Assembly: GCA_050633665.1 (NCBI GenBank)
Contig: JBOEGY010000009.1
Span: 375,034-439,033, forward strand
Direction of reading: 5' to 3'
Source: JAUIAI01 sp050633665
Lineage (GTDB): Bacteria > Pseudomonadota > Gammaproteobacteria > Burkholderiales > Burkholderiaceae_E
DNA: 64,000 bases
Shown here: positions 52,377 through 60,871 of the stretch, one piece after another
Layout of the letters: each line of letters starts with the position of its first letter
How positions within the stretch are numbered: the stretch's first letter is position 1
Notes under the pieces: generated by a model
What the model was told of the DNA's origin: nothing
The model's input: only the letters and a program-made list of their open reading frames with translations
Databases searched by the model: none
Translations under genes and position numbers: made by a program

Positions 52377-53306
52377 ATGAATGACCGTTCTCTGGAGAAG
52401 CCCCTCTCAATGACCATCGCGGCGGTTGAGCGCGACACGGGAATTTCAAAAGACACGCTGAGAGTCTGGGAACGCCGTTACGGCTTTCCCAGCCCGGAAC
52501 GGGATCAATTCGGCGAACGGGTTTATTCACTGGAGCAGGTCGATAAACTCCGGCTGATTCGTCGCCTGCTGGATGTGGGCCACCGGCCCGGCCGCATCGT
52601 GCGTTATCCAGTGGCGCAACTGCATCAGCTTGCCGGCCATACCAGCCACACCGTTAATGCTCAGGCTGGCCCGGATCAGGGGCTTGAACGATTCCTTGAT
52701 CTGGTCAGAACCAACCAGATAGCAATCTTGCATCAGCAATTGAGCCAGACATCGCTACGGCTTGGTGTCGAAAAGTTTGTCACTGAAGTGGCGGCACCGC
52801 TGACTGTGCTGGTCGGAGATGCCTGGGCTCGCGGTCAGCTGCGAATTTACGAAGAGCATTTGCTGACCGAATCAATCCGGGTCGTCATGCGCAATGCCAT
52901 CAGCAGTATTCCGCGGCTGCAATCCGGGCGGCCACGGGTGTTGCTGACGACTTTCCCCAACGAGCCACATGGTGTTGGTCTACTGATGGTTGAAGCGCTC
53001 ATGACGCTGGAAGGGTGTCGATGTTATTCGCTTGGCACCGAGACACCGGTGACAGAAATCCTCGCCGCGTCGGCTGGCTTGGAGGTCGATATTGTGGCGC
53101 TGTCGTTTACAGGAGCCCCCAATCCGACCTTGGTTTCAGAGGGGGTGAATCAGTTGCGTGCGGAGTTGCCTGAGCCGGTTCAACTATGGGTAGGCGGCCG
53201 CTGCCCCACATTGGCCCGGCGTCCGCCCAGTGATATTGAGCTGATCACTGATTTAACCGAGATCCGGCCAGCCCTGGCCCGCTGGCACCAGGATCACGAC
53301 GCCTGA
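52377..53306 (+). CDS. MerR-type regulator with cobalamin-binding photoreceptor signature (CarH/LitR-like)
   Basis: The product has 309 residues. The N-terminal MerR helix-turn-helix is at about 12-80 (MTIAAVERDTGISKDTLRVW, then RRYGFPSPERDQFGERVYS). The middle four-helix domain carries Trp150 and Glu160-His161, an exact Wx9EH motif (GDAWARGQLRIYEEHLL). The C-terminal domain has Glu196-Pro-His198-Gly-Val-Gly201, an ExHxxG cobalamin-ligand motif, and ends with a GG loop (LWVGG). These are the signature residues of adenosylcobalamin-dependent light sensors such as CarH. Whether it binds B12 is untested here. A second ATG at 52410 is possible. The FIST gene ends 2 bases after it. Confidence 0.88.
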   Translation: MNDRSLEKPLSMTIAAVERDTGISKDTLRVWERRYGFPSPERDQFGERVYSLEQVDKLRLIRRLLDVGHRPGRIVRYPVAQLHQLAGHTSHTVNAQAGPDQGLERFLDLVRTNQIAILHQQLSQTSLRLGVEKFVTEVAAPLTVLVGDAWARGQLRIYEEHLLTESIRVVMRNAISSIPRLQSGRPRVLLTTFPNEPHGVGLLMVEALMTLEGCRCYSLGTETPVTEILAASAGLEVDIVALSFTGAPNPTLVSEGVNQLRAELPEPVQLWVGGRCPTLARRPPSDIELITDLTEIRPALARWHQDHDA

Positions 53307-53308
53307 GT

Positions 53309-54481
53309 TCAGGGCTTGCCGGCTGGTTCAACAAACAGCGTGATAACGCCGGTGAAGCCGTAGATTCTCTCGCGGGCAATTTCACCGTTGGCGAAAAAAC
53401 CCATGACAGGCACGTCGCCCAAATTGTGACGCAGAATTTCTGCCTCCGCGCCTTCGGTGCCAAAAAGAGCTTTTCCGCGCGCGACACAAGACACATAGTG
53501 AACGCCGAGAATACGCAATGATTCCGACTCCACTTCGTCGCGCAATTCAGTGCAGGCCCGTATCAAGTCGTTTCGCGCTGCCGCCCGGTCGCGGGTACAG
53601 AACAGCAGTCGGTTGCCGTTGGCGGGTTGGGCGGCAATAGCGAGCAGGCGGTTTTCAGGGTCGATGCCGACCAGGTTGCTGACCTGATAGTCGCCAAAGC
53701 CCAGTCGTCTGTCCTGGGTAGAGTCGGCCAGCCCGACCAGAAGACCATTGCGCAATCTCTCGGCTGGCAAGGCCCGCAGAAGTTCCTCGCCATTATGGGA
53801 ATTGATTGACGATTTTTCGACGCCGAGGTCAGCCAGCAAGATATCAAGTGCAGGCTCTCCGTCCAGACCCAGCACAAACTGAGCCCGGCATTCGGTAATT
53901 TCATGCTCTCTGGCCAGCGGCGCGCAACCTTGTGTGACTCGTGACAATACCCGGACGTCATCGCTGAAACCCACCCCTGACATGCCGCCACTCAGGCGCC
54001 GGTTATTCGCAATTTGGTTAGCCGTTGCGTCGCCGGCAGCCGTCAGTCCGCCAAACAGGTAGCCAGTCTGGGTGCGCCGTGCCAGTTCTTCAACCAGCGG
54101 GCCAAGCTCCTGAGTGGTTGGATCGGCATGAACCAGTGCAGTATGAGCCAGGCTGGTTAGTGGCGAAGTGCCGTTGAAAATCTGCCAATTGGTCGGTGAC
54201 AGGGGCAACACCATGGCGACAACCGCGCTTTGGCCAGATAGTTCGAATTGATTGGCGATAATGCCATCGGCAAAAGCCCCCACCCACTGAACAGTGGGCA
54301 GTTCGCTGGCGAGCGCGGCAGCAAGAGCCTCATAGGTGTCGGCCGCCTGTCCTGTGGCATAAATCAGGCCCAGGCAGCCGGCCGACAGATCAATCCCTTC
54401 GAGTTGGCTGACTAATTGCTGCGCCACGCTGTTCAGATCGTCGCCGGTCGAGTGCGCAAGCGCAAAGTTTTTTTGAGTCAT
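53309..54481 (-). CDS. FIST-domain sensory protein
   Basis: The product has 390 residues. The N-terminal FIST_N domain (LGLIYATGQAADTYEALAAAL, TQTGYLFGGLTAAGD) and the C-terminal FIST_C domain (LLFCTRDRAAARNDLIRACTEL, then GVHYVSCVARGKALFGTEGAEAEIL, and MGFFANGEIARERIYGFTGVITLF) are both present. FIST proteins bind small ligands and are often linked to signal transduction. No kinase or cyclase follows it, though the MerR photoreceptor-like gene is convergent next to it. Function is unknown. Confidence 0.92.
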   Translation of the reverse strand: MTQKNFALAHSTGDDLNSVAQQLVSQLEGIDLSAGCLGLIYATGQAADTYEALAAALASELPTVQWVGAFADGIIANQFELSGQSAVVAMVLPLSPTNWQIFNGTSPLTSLAHTALVHADPTTQELGPLVEELARRTQTGYLFGGLTAAGDATANQIANNRRLSGGMSGVGFSDDVRVLSRVTQGCAPLAREHEITECRAQFVLGLDGEPALDILLADLGVEKSSINSHNGEELLRALPAERLRNGLLVGLADSTQDRRLGFGDYQVSNLVGIDPENRLLAIAAQPANGNRLLFCTRDRAAARNDLIRACTELRDEVESESLRILGVHYVSCVARGKALFGTEGAEAEILRHNLGDVPVMGFFANGEIARERIYGFTGVITLFVEPAGKP

Positions 54482-54505
54482 GGCAGGCTGTCGGCAGTTA
54501 GCGGC

Positions 54506-55096
54506 TTATTTTTTGGACGGCCGTGCCGGAGACTTCTGTTTTCGCCCGGATGATTTCCCGGGCTTGTCGTCCGTTGAATTAAGCGCGGCACTGGCGACAT
54601 GGGCAAATTGCTCTTGTAGCATCGCCCACCATTGTTGCGGGTCCATGCCCGATCCGGCAGGCGGGACGGCTGTGTCGGGAGCCGGGCCCGCGGCCCCGCC
54701 GGGCGGGCTCGTCGCTTCTTGTCCCGGTGCTGATTGATGATTGGTAAACGCCTGTGAAAAAGCCGCCATCAAGTCCATTGGATTCAGCGAGGTGCCTTCG
54801 GCGTCTGTTGATCCGGCGCCTCCGGAAAACGACTGGAAGGCGACTAGCGTCGCGCGCTGAACCTGTAATGCCTGTATGGACGATTGCAACATATTCTGAT
54901 TCAGGGCGAGCCACTGGGCAACCGCATTAAGGTCTTTGAGGCGCTGGTCGATTTCTTCAAGATCCAGTGTGGGCGCCATGGGCTGAGTGCCGGCAAACCC
55001 CCAGGCCTTCTGCATTGATTCCATGACGTCGTGCAGATTGCCGGCGCCGGGAATCCCGAAGGGCGAATGAGACGGGTCTTTCGAGTCTTTGGCCAT
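54506..55096 (-). CDS. phaM: PhaM-like polyhydroxyalkanoate granule-associated protein
   Basis: The product has 196 residues. The N-terminal part (FGIPGAGNLHDVMESMQKAW, DLEEIDQRLKDLNAVAQWL and NMLQSSIQALQVQRATLVAFQ) is the conserved PhaM pattern of Burkholderiales. The middle is Pro/Ala/Gly-rich, and the C-terminal end is Lys/Pro-rich (KQKSPARPSKK), as in PhaM, which binds DNA and activates PHA synthase at the granule surface. No phaC is near. It lies 24 bases after the FIST gene's start on the same strand and is possibly cotranscribed with it. Confidence 0.85.
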   Translation of the reverse strand: MAKDSKDPSHSPFGIPGAGNLHDVMESMQKAWGFAGTQPMAPTLDLEEIDQRLKDLNAVAQWLALNQNMLQSSIQALQVQRATLVAFQSFSGGAGSTDAEGTSLNPMDLMAAFSQAFTNHQSAPGQEATSPPGGAAGPAPDTAVPPAGSGMDPQQWWAMLQEQFAHVASAALNSTDDKPGKSSGRKQKSPARPSKK

Positions 55097-55189
55097 AGGG
55101 CATTATTGCATCGCTGAGGCGTTTGCGGCGGTTCATGTCCGCAACAGCGCTTCCGCCGGGTAAAGTGATACTCGTTCAGAGGAGAAATC

Positions 55190-55654
55190 ATGTCAGATAT
55201 CGAAAGCTTGCGCCGAATTCTCTCGCGTGCCAGAACCATCGCCGTTGTGGGCCTGTCGGCTGACTGGTACCGGCCCAGCTATTTCGCTTCCAAATACATG
55301 CAAGACCACGGCTACCGGATCATTCCGGTGAATCCCAAGTATGAAACCGTTCTTGGTGAGCCTTGTGTTGGCTCGGTACTCGATATCAAGGAGCCGGTCG
55401 ATATTGTCGATATTTTTAGGCCGACCCAGCATGTCTTGCCGATCGCCGAGCAGGCTATTCAGATCGGTGCCGGTTGCGTCTGGCAGCAACTGGGTGTGCA
55501 CAACACGGAAGCTGTTGAGAAAGTGCTTGCCGCCGGCATGGATTCAGTCGTCGATCGCTGCGTCAAAATTGAGCATGCGCGTTTATTTGGCGGGCTTAAT
55601 TGGGTTGGTGTCGATACCAAGGTCATTTCTGCCAAGCGGCCTAGGATTCTGTAG
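55190..55654 (+). CDS. CoA-binding (YccU-like) protein
   Basis: The product has 154 residues. It is a Rossmann-type CoA-binding domain: IAVVGLSADWYRPSYFASKYMQDHGYRIIPVNP, then VDIVDIFRPTQHVLPIAEQAI and QQLGVHNTEAVEKVLAAGMD with VDRCVKIEHARL. Members bind CoA or NAD; function is not settled. AGAGGAG precedes the ATG. It is followed by metY at 30 bases. Confidence 0.93.
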   Translation: MSDIESLRRILSRARTIAVVGLSADWYRPSYFASKYMQDHGYRIIPVNPKYETVLGEPCVGSVLDIKEPVDIVDIFRPTQHVLPIAEQAIQIGAGCVWQQLGVHNTEAVEKVLAAGMDSVVDRCVKIEHARLFGGLNWVGVDTKVISAKRPRIL

Positions 55655-55684
55655 TCAACTATCAATCTATCGGAGCAAGCGGCT

Positions 55685-57019
55685 ATGGCCGATCGAGAAT
55701 TCGGATTTGAAACCCTTTGTCTGCATGCCGGTCACGTGCCTGATGCAGCGACTGGCGCCCGTGCCGTGCCAATCTATCAGACCACCTCTTATGTCTTTGA
55801 TTCTGCAGACCATGCGGCCAGTCTGTTTAATCTGCAGACGTTTGGCAATGTGTATTCGAGAATCTCCAATCCGACTACCGCGGTCTTCGAGGAGCGGGTC
55901 GCGGCCCTGGAAGGTGGGCGCGCTTCGCTCGCAGCGGCCAGCGGCATGGCGGCGGAAATGCTCGCCCTGTTGACGCTATTGCGCCACGGCGATCATCTTG
56001 TTGCGGCCAGCACGCTCTACGGCGGCACGTATTCCCAGTTTGCGGTGACGTTTGAGCAATTCGGCATTGAATGCACTTTTGTTGAACCTGATGAGCCGGA
56101 GAACTTCGCGGCGGCTATCAAGCCCAATACCCGCGCGATTTTTGCCGAAACAATCGCCAATCCACGCCTGAATGTGCTTGATATGCAGGCGGTTGCCGAC
56201 ATCGCGCATGCCCATGACCTGCCTTTGGTCATCGACAATACAATGGCATCCCCTTATTTATGCCGGCCGTTTGAGCATGGCGCAGACATTGTGGTTCACT
56301 CCGCTACCAAGTATCTCGGAGGTCATGGCACCACGATGGGCGGTGTGGTGGTGGAATCTGGCAAGTTTCCGTGGGACAACGGCAAGTTTCCCCAGATGAC
56401 CGATCCCAGCAAGGGCTATCACGGCGTGCGCTTTTATGAGACTTTTGGTGATTTCGGTTTCACGATGAAAGCCCGTATGGAAACCATGCGTACGCTAGGA
56501 CCAACCTTGTCCCCAATGAACGCCTGGTTGCTACTGCAAGGCATCGAAACCCTTCCCGTAAGAATGGACCGCCATGTTGAAAACGCCTTGGCGGTTGCAA
56601 CTTACCTGGAAAACGATCCGCGGGTGGCATGGGTCAACTACCCGGGCCTGGCCAGCAGTCGCTACCATGAGCTGGCAAACCGATATATGCCACGCGGATG
56701 CGGCGGCATTCTGACGTTCGGCGTCCGTGCGCCAGGCGGGGGCTCGGACCCTGCGGCGCAGAGCAATCGACAGGCGGCACAGAAAGCTGGTGAGCGGTTT
56801 ATCGAGGCCTGTACTTTCATGAGCCATCTGGCCAACATAGGAGACGCCCGGACTCTGGTGATTCATCCGGCTTCAACGACCCATCGACAGCTGTCAGAGG
56901 CGGAGCAGATCGCGGCTGGAGCCTCTCCTGACCTGATTCGTTTATCGGTTGGTCTGGAGTCTCTTGATGATCTTGTCTGGGACCTGGACCGTGCGCTGAA
57001 TGCGGCAACTGTTGCCTGA
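55685..57019 (+). CDS. metY: O-acetylhomoserine aminocarboxypropyltransferase (MetY)
   Basis: The product has 444 residues, the length typical of O-acetylhomoserine sulfhydrylase. FGFETLCLHAGHVPD opens it, SRISNPTTAVFEERVAALEGG is the family signature, and the PLP lysine sits in HSATKYLGGHGTTMGG. GAFMKARMETMRTLGPTLSP-like sequence marks the MetY group rather than MetB. It makes homocysteine from O-acetylhomoserine and sulfide. The gap before it is 30 bases, too short for a SAM riboswitch. Confidence 0.93.
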   Translation: MADREFGFETLCLHAGHVPDAATGARAVPIYQTTSYVFDSADHAASLFNLQTFGNVYSRISNPTTAVFEERVAALEGGRASLAAASGMAAEMLALLTLLRHGDHLVAASTLYGGTYSQFAVTFEQFGIECTFVEPDEPENFAAAIKPNTRAIFAETIANPRLNVLDMQAVADIAHAHDLPLVIDNTMASPYLCRPFEHGADIVVHSATKYLGGHGTTMGGVVVESGKFPWDNGKFPQMTDPSKGYHGVRFYETFGDFGFTMKARMETMRTLGPTLSPMNAWLLLQGIETLPVRMDRHVENALAVATYLENDPRVAWVNYPGLASSRYHELANRYMPRGCGGILTFGVRAPGGGSDPAAQSNRQAAQKAGERFIEACTFMSHLANIGDARTLVIHPASTTHRQLSEAEQIAAGASPDLIRLSVGLESLDDLVWDLDRALNAATVA

Positions 57020-57138
57020 GCGCTGCAATCTGACTCAGTTCGCGCGCGGATATGTGATTTTAATGGCATTTGCCCGGTGAGTTGCGCCTAAGCTAATAGG
57101 AGCGAACGCCGGCGCTCTCCGGCTGTAATCCTGTCATC

Positions 57139-58620
57139 ATGCGCTTTCTATTGAACTTGCCACTTTATTTTCGTCCGCTGTGTATCAGCCTCTTTTGCCT
57201 GTTCCTGGCTTCCTGTGCATTGACGCAGTCTCAGTCGTTCTGGGCCAGTGACCGCGTTGCGGAACTCGATAAGGCACTCAGCACGAATGACTTCGAACGT
57301 GCTGACAGCCTGATTGCCAGCTACGACGGAACCCTTAGCAGCGAGGTCGCGCTCGACCTTGCTATCCGTGACGGCAACGTGGCAGCAGTCGACCGATACG
57401 CCGGACCGGCCGATGTCAATCTGCCCCTTGACGCTGATGGCGTAACGCCGCTCATCCGAGCCGTGCGGGTCGCACCGGGCAAGGATCGCGAGTTGATTGT
57501 TCGGCGCCTGCTGAAAGCTGGCGCCGACCCCCGCAAGACCGATAACTTTGGCCGTAACCCGATCAACTATGCCGGTTTTGGCGGGGATCCTGCGCTAGCC
57601 CGGTTCCTGGAAAGCGGTGGCAGCAGCTACTACAACAGTCAGGCCGGAGGGCAGGTTGAATGGTTGCCAGAGCTGGCCTGGCAGGCCAGCGGTCCTAAGC
57701 GCCCAAAAAGCCAACAATTACCCAAAACCCTGTTGAGCGGTTCTCCGCTCAAAATATTGAATACCGGCCGCCCCGACCTGTTGTTCGCCTCGGCCTGGAT
57801 TCCAGCCATGACAAACGATTCGGCGGGTGCGGATCTGGGTCCGTTCGCGGGATTCCGCTTTCATGCCGACGGCACCGGTTCACTGATGCGTTTCTTTCCT
57901 GCAGCCAGCAAAATTGAGGCGCGTGACAAGTCGCATGTTGCCTGGGACTTTTACCGCGACCATCTGTATTTCACCGTGCTGACCAATGACTATGCCGCCT
58001 ATTGCCGCAGCACTGAAGGGGCAGCGGGGCGGTTTGGCGTCAGTTGTACCAACTATTCGGCCGGTGGCGGCGATGTTGGCGAGATCCTGTCAAAAGGACT
58101 TTCGCCTGCGTCAGCCAAGGCATTGCTGAACAGCGCGTCTGAGCGAGCGCTGTTGCAACGGGTCGGGCGCACTACCTCGGTGCTGGATGCGGCGGCGGGG
58201 CAAGTCTGCAAACCGCGATTGGCCAGCAAGAAACTGCGCGGTGGCTTACCGGCGCGGGCAGCAAAGTCACGCACTTTCGGCGATTGGGTGGTGTTTGATC
58301 AGAACCGCTTCAAGACTTTTTCGTCCAAAGGTGCCTCTGTTTGCACCCAGCGGGCTGGGCGAATGGCCGCTTTACGGGCATGTAAAAAAGCGGGCGGCGG
58401 ATGTCGCAGTGTTGGCGGTTGTACCGGCAAAACCGCGACCGCAGTCGCTTCGGTAGCCGGTCACAAATGGGCCTGGTTGTCCTGCCATCCAGACCCGGAA
58501 GCAGCAAAACGGCAGGCGTTGGCCAAGTGTCGCGAGAAGTCCGGCTGTGATTGCCAGATTATTTATGCAGACGCAGAGCGGCCTTCCGCAGCGCCCAGGT
58601 CTTGCCGCAGACGATCCTGA
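57139..58620 (+). CDS. Large lipoprotein with ankyrin-like repeats and DUF4189-like C-terminus
   Basis: The product has 493 residues. The signal peptide ends in FLASC (Cys26), a convincing lipobox. Residues about 60-170 carry ankyrin-type repeats (DADGVTPLIRAVRVA, RRLLKAGADPRKTDNFGRNPINYAGFG). A middle region has an unusual beta-rich stretch (FRFHADGTGSLMRFFP, then VAWDFYRDHLYFTVL). The C-terminal part (KAGGGCRSVGGCTG, then AAKRQALAKCREKSGCDCQII) resembles DUF4189 modules, with several paired cysteines. It probably works at the outer membrane. Its end overlaps the TetR gene by 58 bases. Confidence 0.82.
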   Translation: MRFLLNLPLYFRPLCISLFCLFLASCALTQSQSFWASDRVAELDKALSTNDFERADSLIASYDGTLSSEVALDLAIRDGNVAAVDRYAGPADVNLPLDADGVTPLIRAVRVAPGKDRELIVRRLLKAGADPRKTDNFGRNPINYAGFGGDPALARFLESGGSSYYNSQAGGQVEWLPELAWQASGPKRPKSQQLPKTLLSGSPLKILNTGRPDLLFASAWIPAMTNDSAGADLGPFAGFRFHADGTGSLMRFFPAASKIEARDKSHVAWDFYRDHLYFTVLTNDYAAYCRSTEGAAGRFGVSCTNYSAGGGDVGEILSKGLSPASAKALLNSASERALLQRVGRTTSVLDAAAGQVCKPRLASKKLRGGLPARAAKSRTFGDWVVFDQNRFKTFSSKGASVCTQRAGRMAALRACKKAGGGCRSVGGCTGKTATAVASVAGHKWAWLSCHPDPEAAKRQALAKCREKSGCDCQIIYADAERPSAAPRSCRRRS

Positions 58621-59231
58621 CCGGTATCGAGTCCCCGCCACCACAGATCTATCATCAAATCGGCGAGTTGTTGCTCGTCAAGTTCGCCGTCTGGCTTCCA
58701 CCAGGCGAAGGTGAAATTGACCATGCCAAGCAACGCCATGGTGGTTGCTGACCGAACTGATGGCTCAATGCGTCCCGGAAACGCCTTGTCGATCAACTGC
58801 GCGATCGTATTGACCACATCGCGTTCGAGTGAAGTAATGTGTTCTGATTGATCCGGACCCAGAAACTTGACGTCATTGAGCAGGCAGACATGATAATTAT
58901 GCGAATGAGCGTATTCGGCCAGCAAGGCCCTGATCAGCGCGGCGAGCTGGTTGCGAGCGGCTTGAGCTGATGTTTCACCCGGCCTGGTCGCGGTGCCCTG
59001 ATGCGAATGGGCCAGTGTTTGCAAGCGGCACATGTACTGGTCTAGTGCCTCAAAAAGAATGGATTCTTTGCTGTCAAAGTAGTGATATAGCGCGGCTTTC
59101 GATACTGAGCACGCCCTGGCCAGATCTGACATCGACGCGCTGGCATAACCGCGGCGCGCAAATTCCCGCGCTGCCTGATGCCGGATCGTCTGCCGCTGTT
59201 GATCGTGATTGTCTGCGCGAGGTCTGGCCAT
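58563..59231 (-). CDS. TetR-family regulator of the paa operon (PaaR-like)
   Basis: The product has 222 residues from ATG 59231, whose base is shared with the stop of paaE (TAATG). The N-terminal HTH is clear (QTIRHQAAREFARRGYASASM, SDLARACSVSKAALYHYF, about residues 15-60). The C-terminal ligand domain is helical. The C-terminus overlaps the ankyrin/DUF4189 gene antisense. Its position at the operon end and the ACCGNNCGNNCGGT dyad before paaA suggest that it represses the operon and is released by phenylacetyl-CoA, as inferred from other PaaR proteins. Confidence 0.85.
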   Translation of the reverse strand: MARPRADNHDQQRQTIRHQAAREFARRGYASASMSDLARACSVSKAALYHYFDSKESILFEALDQYMCRLQTLAHSHQGTATRPGETSAQAARNQLAALIRALLAEYAHSHNYHVCLLNDVKFLGPDQSEHITSLERDVVNTIAQLIDKAFPGRIEPSVRSATTMALLGMVNFTFAWWKPDGELDEQQLADLMIDLWWRGLDTGQDRLRQDLGAAEGRSASA

Positions 59232-60322
59232 TAGCGTTCGTCGTAGTTGACAACCACCTTGTCGGTCACCGGGCTTGACTGGCAAGTCAATACAAAACCC
59301 TTGTCGATTTCCCATTGTTCGAGCGTGAAGTTACGTGCCATCGTGACTTCACCCTCAACGATCTTTGCGCGGCAGGTGCAACAGACACCGCCTTTGCAGG
59401 CATAAGGCAGGTTCGCGCCCTTGAGCAATCCGGCGTCAAGGATGGAAGTGCCTTCAAATGGCACCCGGATCACCCTTGATTTGCCATCCGAGATGATTGT
59501 GACTTCGCTGGCGGGCGCGTCAGCGCTGATGGTCGTAGCCGCCGGCGGCGCGCCAGAGGGGTTCGGGGTGCCGAACCGTTCAATGGAAATCGCCTGTGGG
59601 GCAACACCGGCGGCCAGCAAGGCCGCTTCGGCGGCATCCATCATCGGCCCGGGGCCGCAGATGAATGCATGATCGATCGAAGCAGCCGGGACCAGGTTGC
59701 TTAACAACGCCGCACATTTTTCCTGATTGAGCAGGCCGTTAAACAGCGGAACGTCCTGGGGCTCTTCTGCCAGAATATGAATCAATCGGAAGCGGTCCAT
59801 GAATCGGTTCTTCAGGCCTTCGAGCGCTTCGATGAACATGATCGACTGTAAATCCCGGTTGCCATAGATCAGCGTGAACCGGCTTTGAGGTTCAACTTCA
59901 AGCGTTGTTGCGATCAACGAGAGCATCGGAGTAATGCCAGACCCCCCGGCAAATCCCGTGTAGTGCCGGGGGTTGGCCGGTGACAGCGGGGTGAAAAAGC
60001 GTCCGTCAGGCGTCATGACCTCAAGCGATTGGCCGGCGGCCAGCGTATCGTTGGCCCAGTTGGAAAAGCGGCCACCTGCAACCCGTTTGATGCCCACTCT
60101 GAGCAAGCCCTTGTTTTGATAGTCAGGGACTGCGGCGCAGATCGAGTAGGAGCGGCGAAGTTCCTCGTCGCCAACCATGGCTTTGAGGGTAAGAAACTGT
60201 CCCTGGACAAACCGGTATTGGTCCTTCAGCGAATCCGGCACGGCGAAGGTGACGGTGATAGCGTCTTTGGTTTCCGGGTTGACTGACAGAATGTCCAGCG
60301 AGTGAAATTGCGGGGTGGCCAT
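59231..60322 (-). CDS. paaE: Phenylacetyl-CoA epoxidase reductase subunit PaaE
   Basis: The product has 363 residues. It is an FNR-like oxidoreductase: FAD site RRSYSICAAVP, NAD site GFAGGSGITPMLSLIATTLE and LIYGNRDLQSIMFIEALEGL. The C-terminal plant-type [2Fe-2S] motif CKGGVCCTCRAKIVEG followed by VLTCQSSPVTDKVVVNYDE completes it. It feeds electrons from NADPH to PaaAC. The last gene of the core operon before tetR. Confidence 0.95.
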   Translation of the reverse strand: MATPQFHSLDILSVNPETKDAITVTFAVPDSLKDQYRFVQGQFLTLKAMVGDEELRRSYSICAAVPDYQNKGLLRVGIKRVAGGRFSNWANDTLAAGQSLEVMTPDGRFFTPLSPANPRHYTGFAGGSGITPMLSLIATTLEVEPQSRFTLIYGNRDLQSIMFIEALEGLKNRFMDRFRLIHILAEEPQDVPLFNGLLNQEKCAALLSNLVPAASIDHAFICGPGPMMDAAEAALLAAGVAPQAISIERFGTPNPSGAPPAATTISADAPASEVTIISDGKSRVIRVPFEGTSILDAGLLKGANLPYACKGGVCCTCRAKIVEGEVTMARNFTLEQWEIDKGFVLTCQSSPVTDKVVVNYDER

Positions 60323-60334
60323 AGTGCTCAGCGT

Positions 60335-60871
60335 TTAAAAAGGCTTGAAATAGTCGAAAGGCTCCGCGCAACTAAGACAGCGGTACAAAGCCTTGCAAGG
60401 TGTTGAGCCGAATTCGGACAGGGATTCGACCCGCGGACTGCTGCATCTTGGGCAGACGGGCTCTAGCTGGTCCGGCAATGGGTGAAACTGGATGGTCTTG
60501 CCGGATGGCCCACCGCATTGCCCGGGCGGGGCAATGCCGTAGGCACGCAACTTTTCATGGGTCCCGGGAAGCATCCAGTCAGTGCTCCAGGCGGGGCTCA
60601 GGGTAATCAATACCTGCGCATCGGCATGCCCGAGGGCTCGAAGCGCCGCGTTCACGTCATCGGCGATCGATTCGGTCGCCGGACAACCACTATAAGTAGG
60701 CGTTAACGTCACGACAATCGACTCGCCCGCCAGCTCAACGCTGCGCAAGATACCCAGATCGGCTAGTGTGACAACGGGAATCTCCGGGTCGGGTATCTGA
60801 CCGATTGTCCGCGTGACTTCTGCCAGGCTGGCGCGTGCGGTTGTTCGACCCGGCAAGACCGTATCTACCAT
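60335..60871 (-). CDS. paaD: Phenylacetyl-CoA epoxidase accessory protein PaaD
   Basis: The product has 178 residues from ATG 60871. The open frame continues upstream to 61030, but that is inside paaC. The N-terminal DUF59/MIP18-like domain (IGQIPDPEIPVVTLADLGIL, TPTYSGCPATESI) is followed by a C-terminal zinc-ribbon region with CPRC and CLSC pairs. PaaD is needed for maturation of the iron cluster in PaaE. It overlaps paaC by 7 bases. Confidence 0.93.
   Translation of the reverse strand: MVDTVLPGRTTARASLAEVTRTIGQIPDPEIPVVTLADLGILRSVELAGESIVVTLTPTYSGCPATESIADDVNAALRALGHADAQVLITLSPAWSTDWMLPGTHEKLRAYGIAPPGQCGGPSGKTIQFHPLPDQLEPVCPRCSSPRVESLSEFGSTPCKALYRCLSCAEPFDYFKPF

Noticed and set aside
55655..55684. 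A SAM riboswitch before metY
   Set aside because: The spacer is only 30 bases, too short for any SAM riboswitch, and no such structure is seen before metC either.
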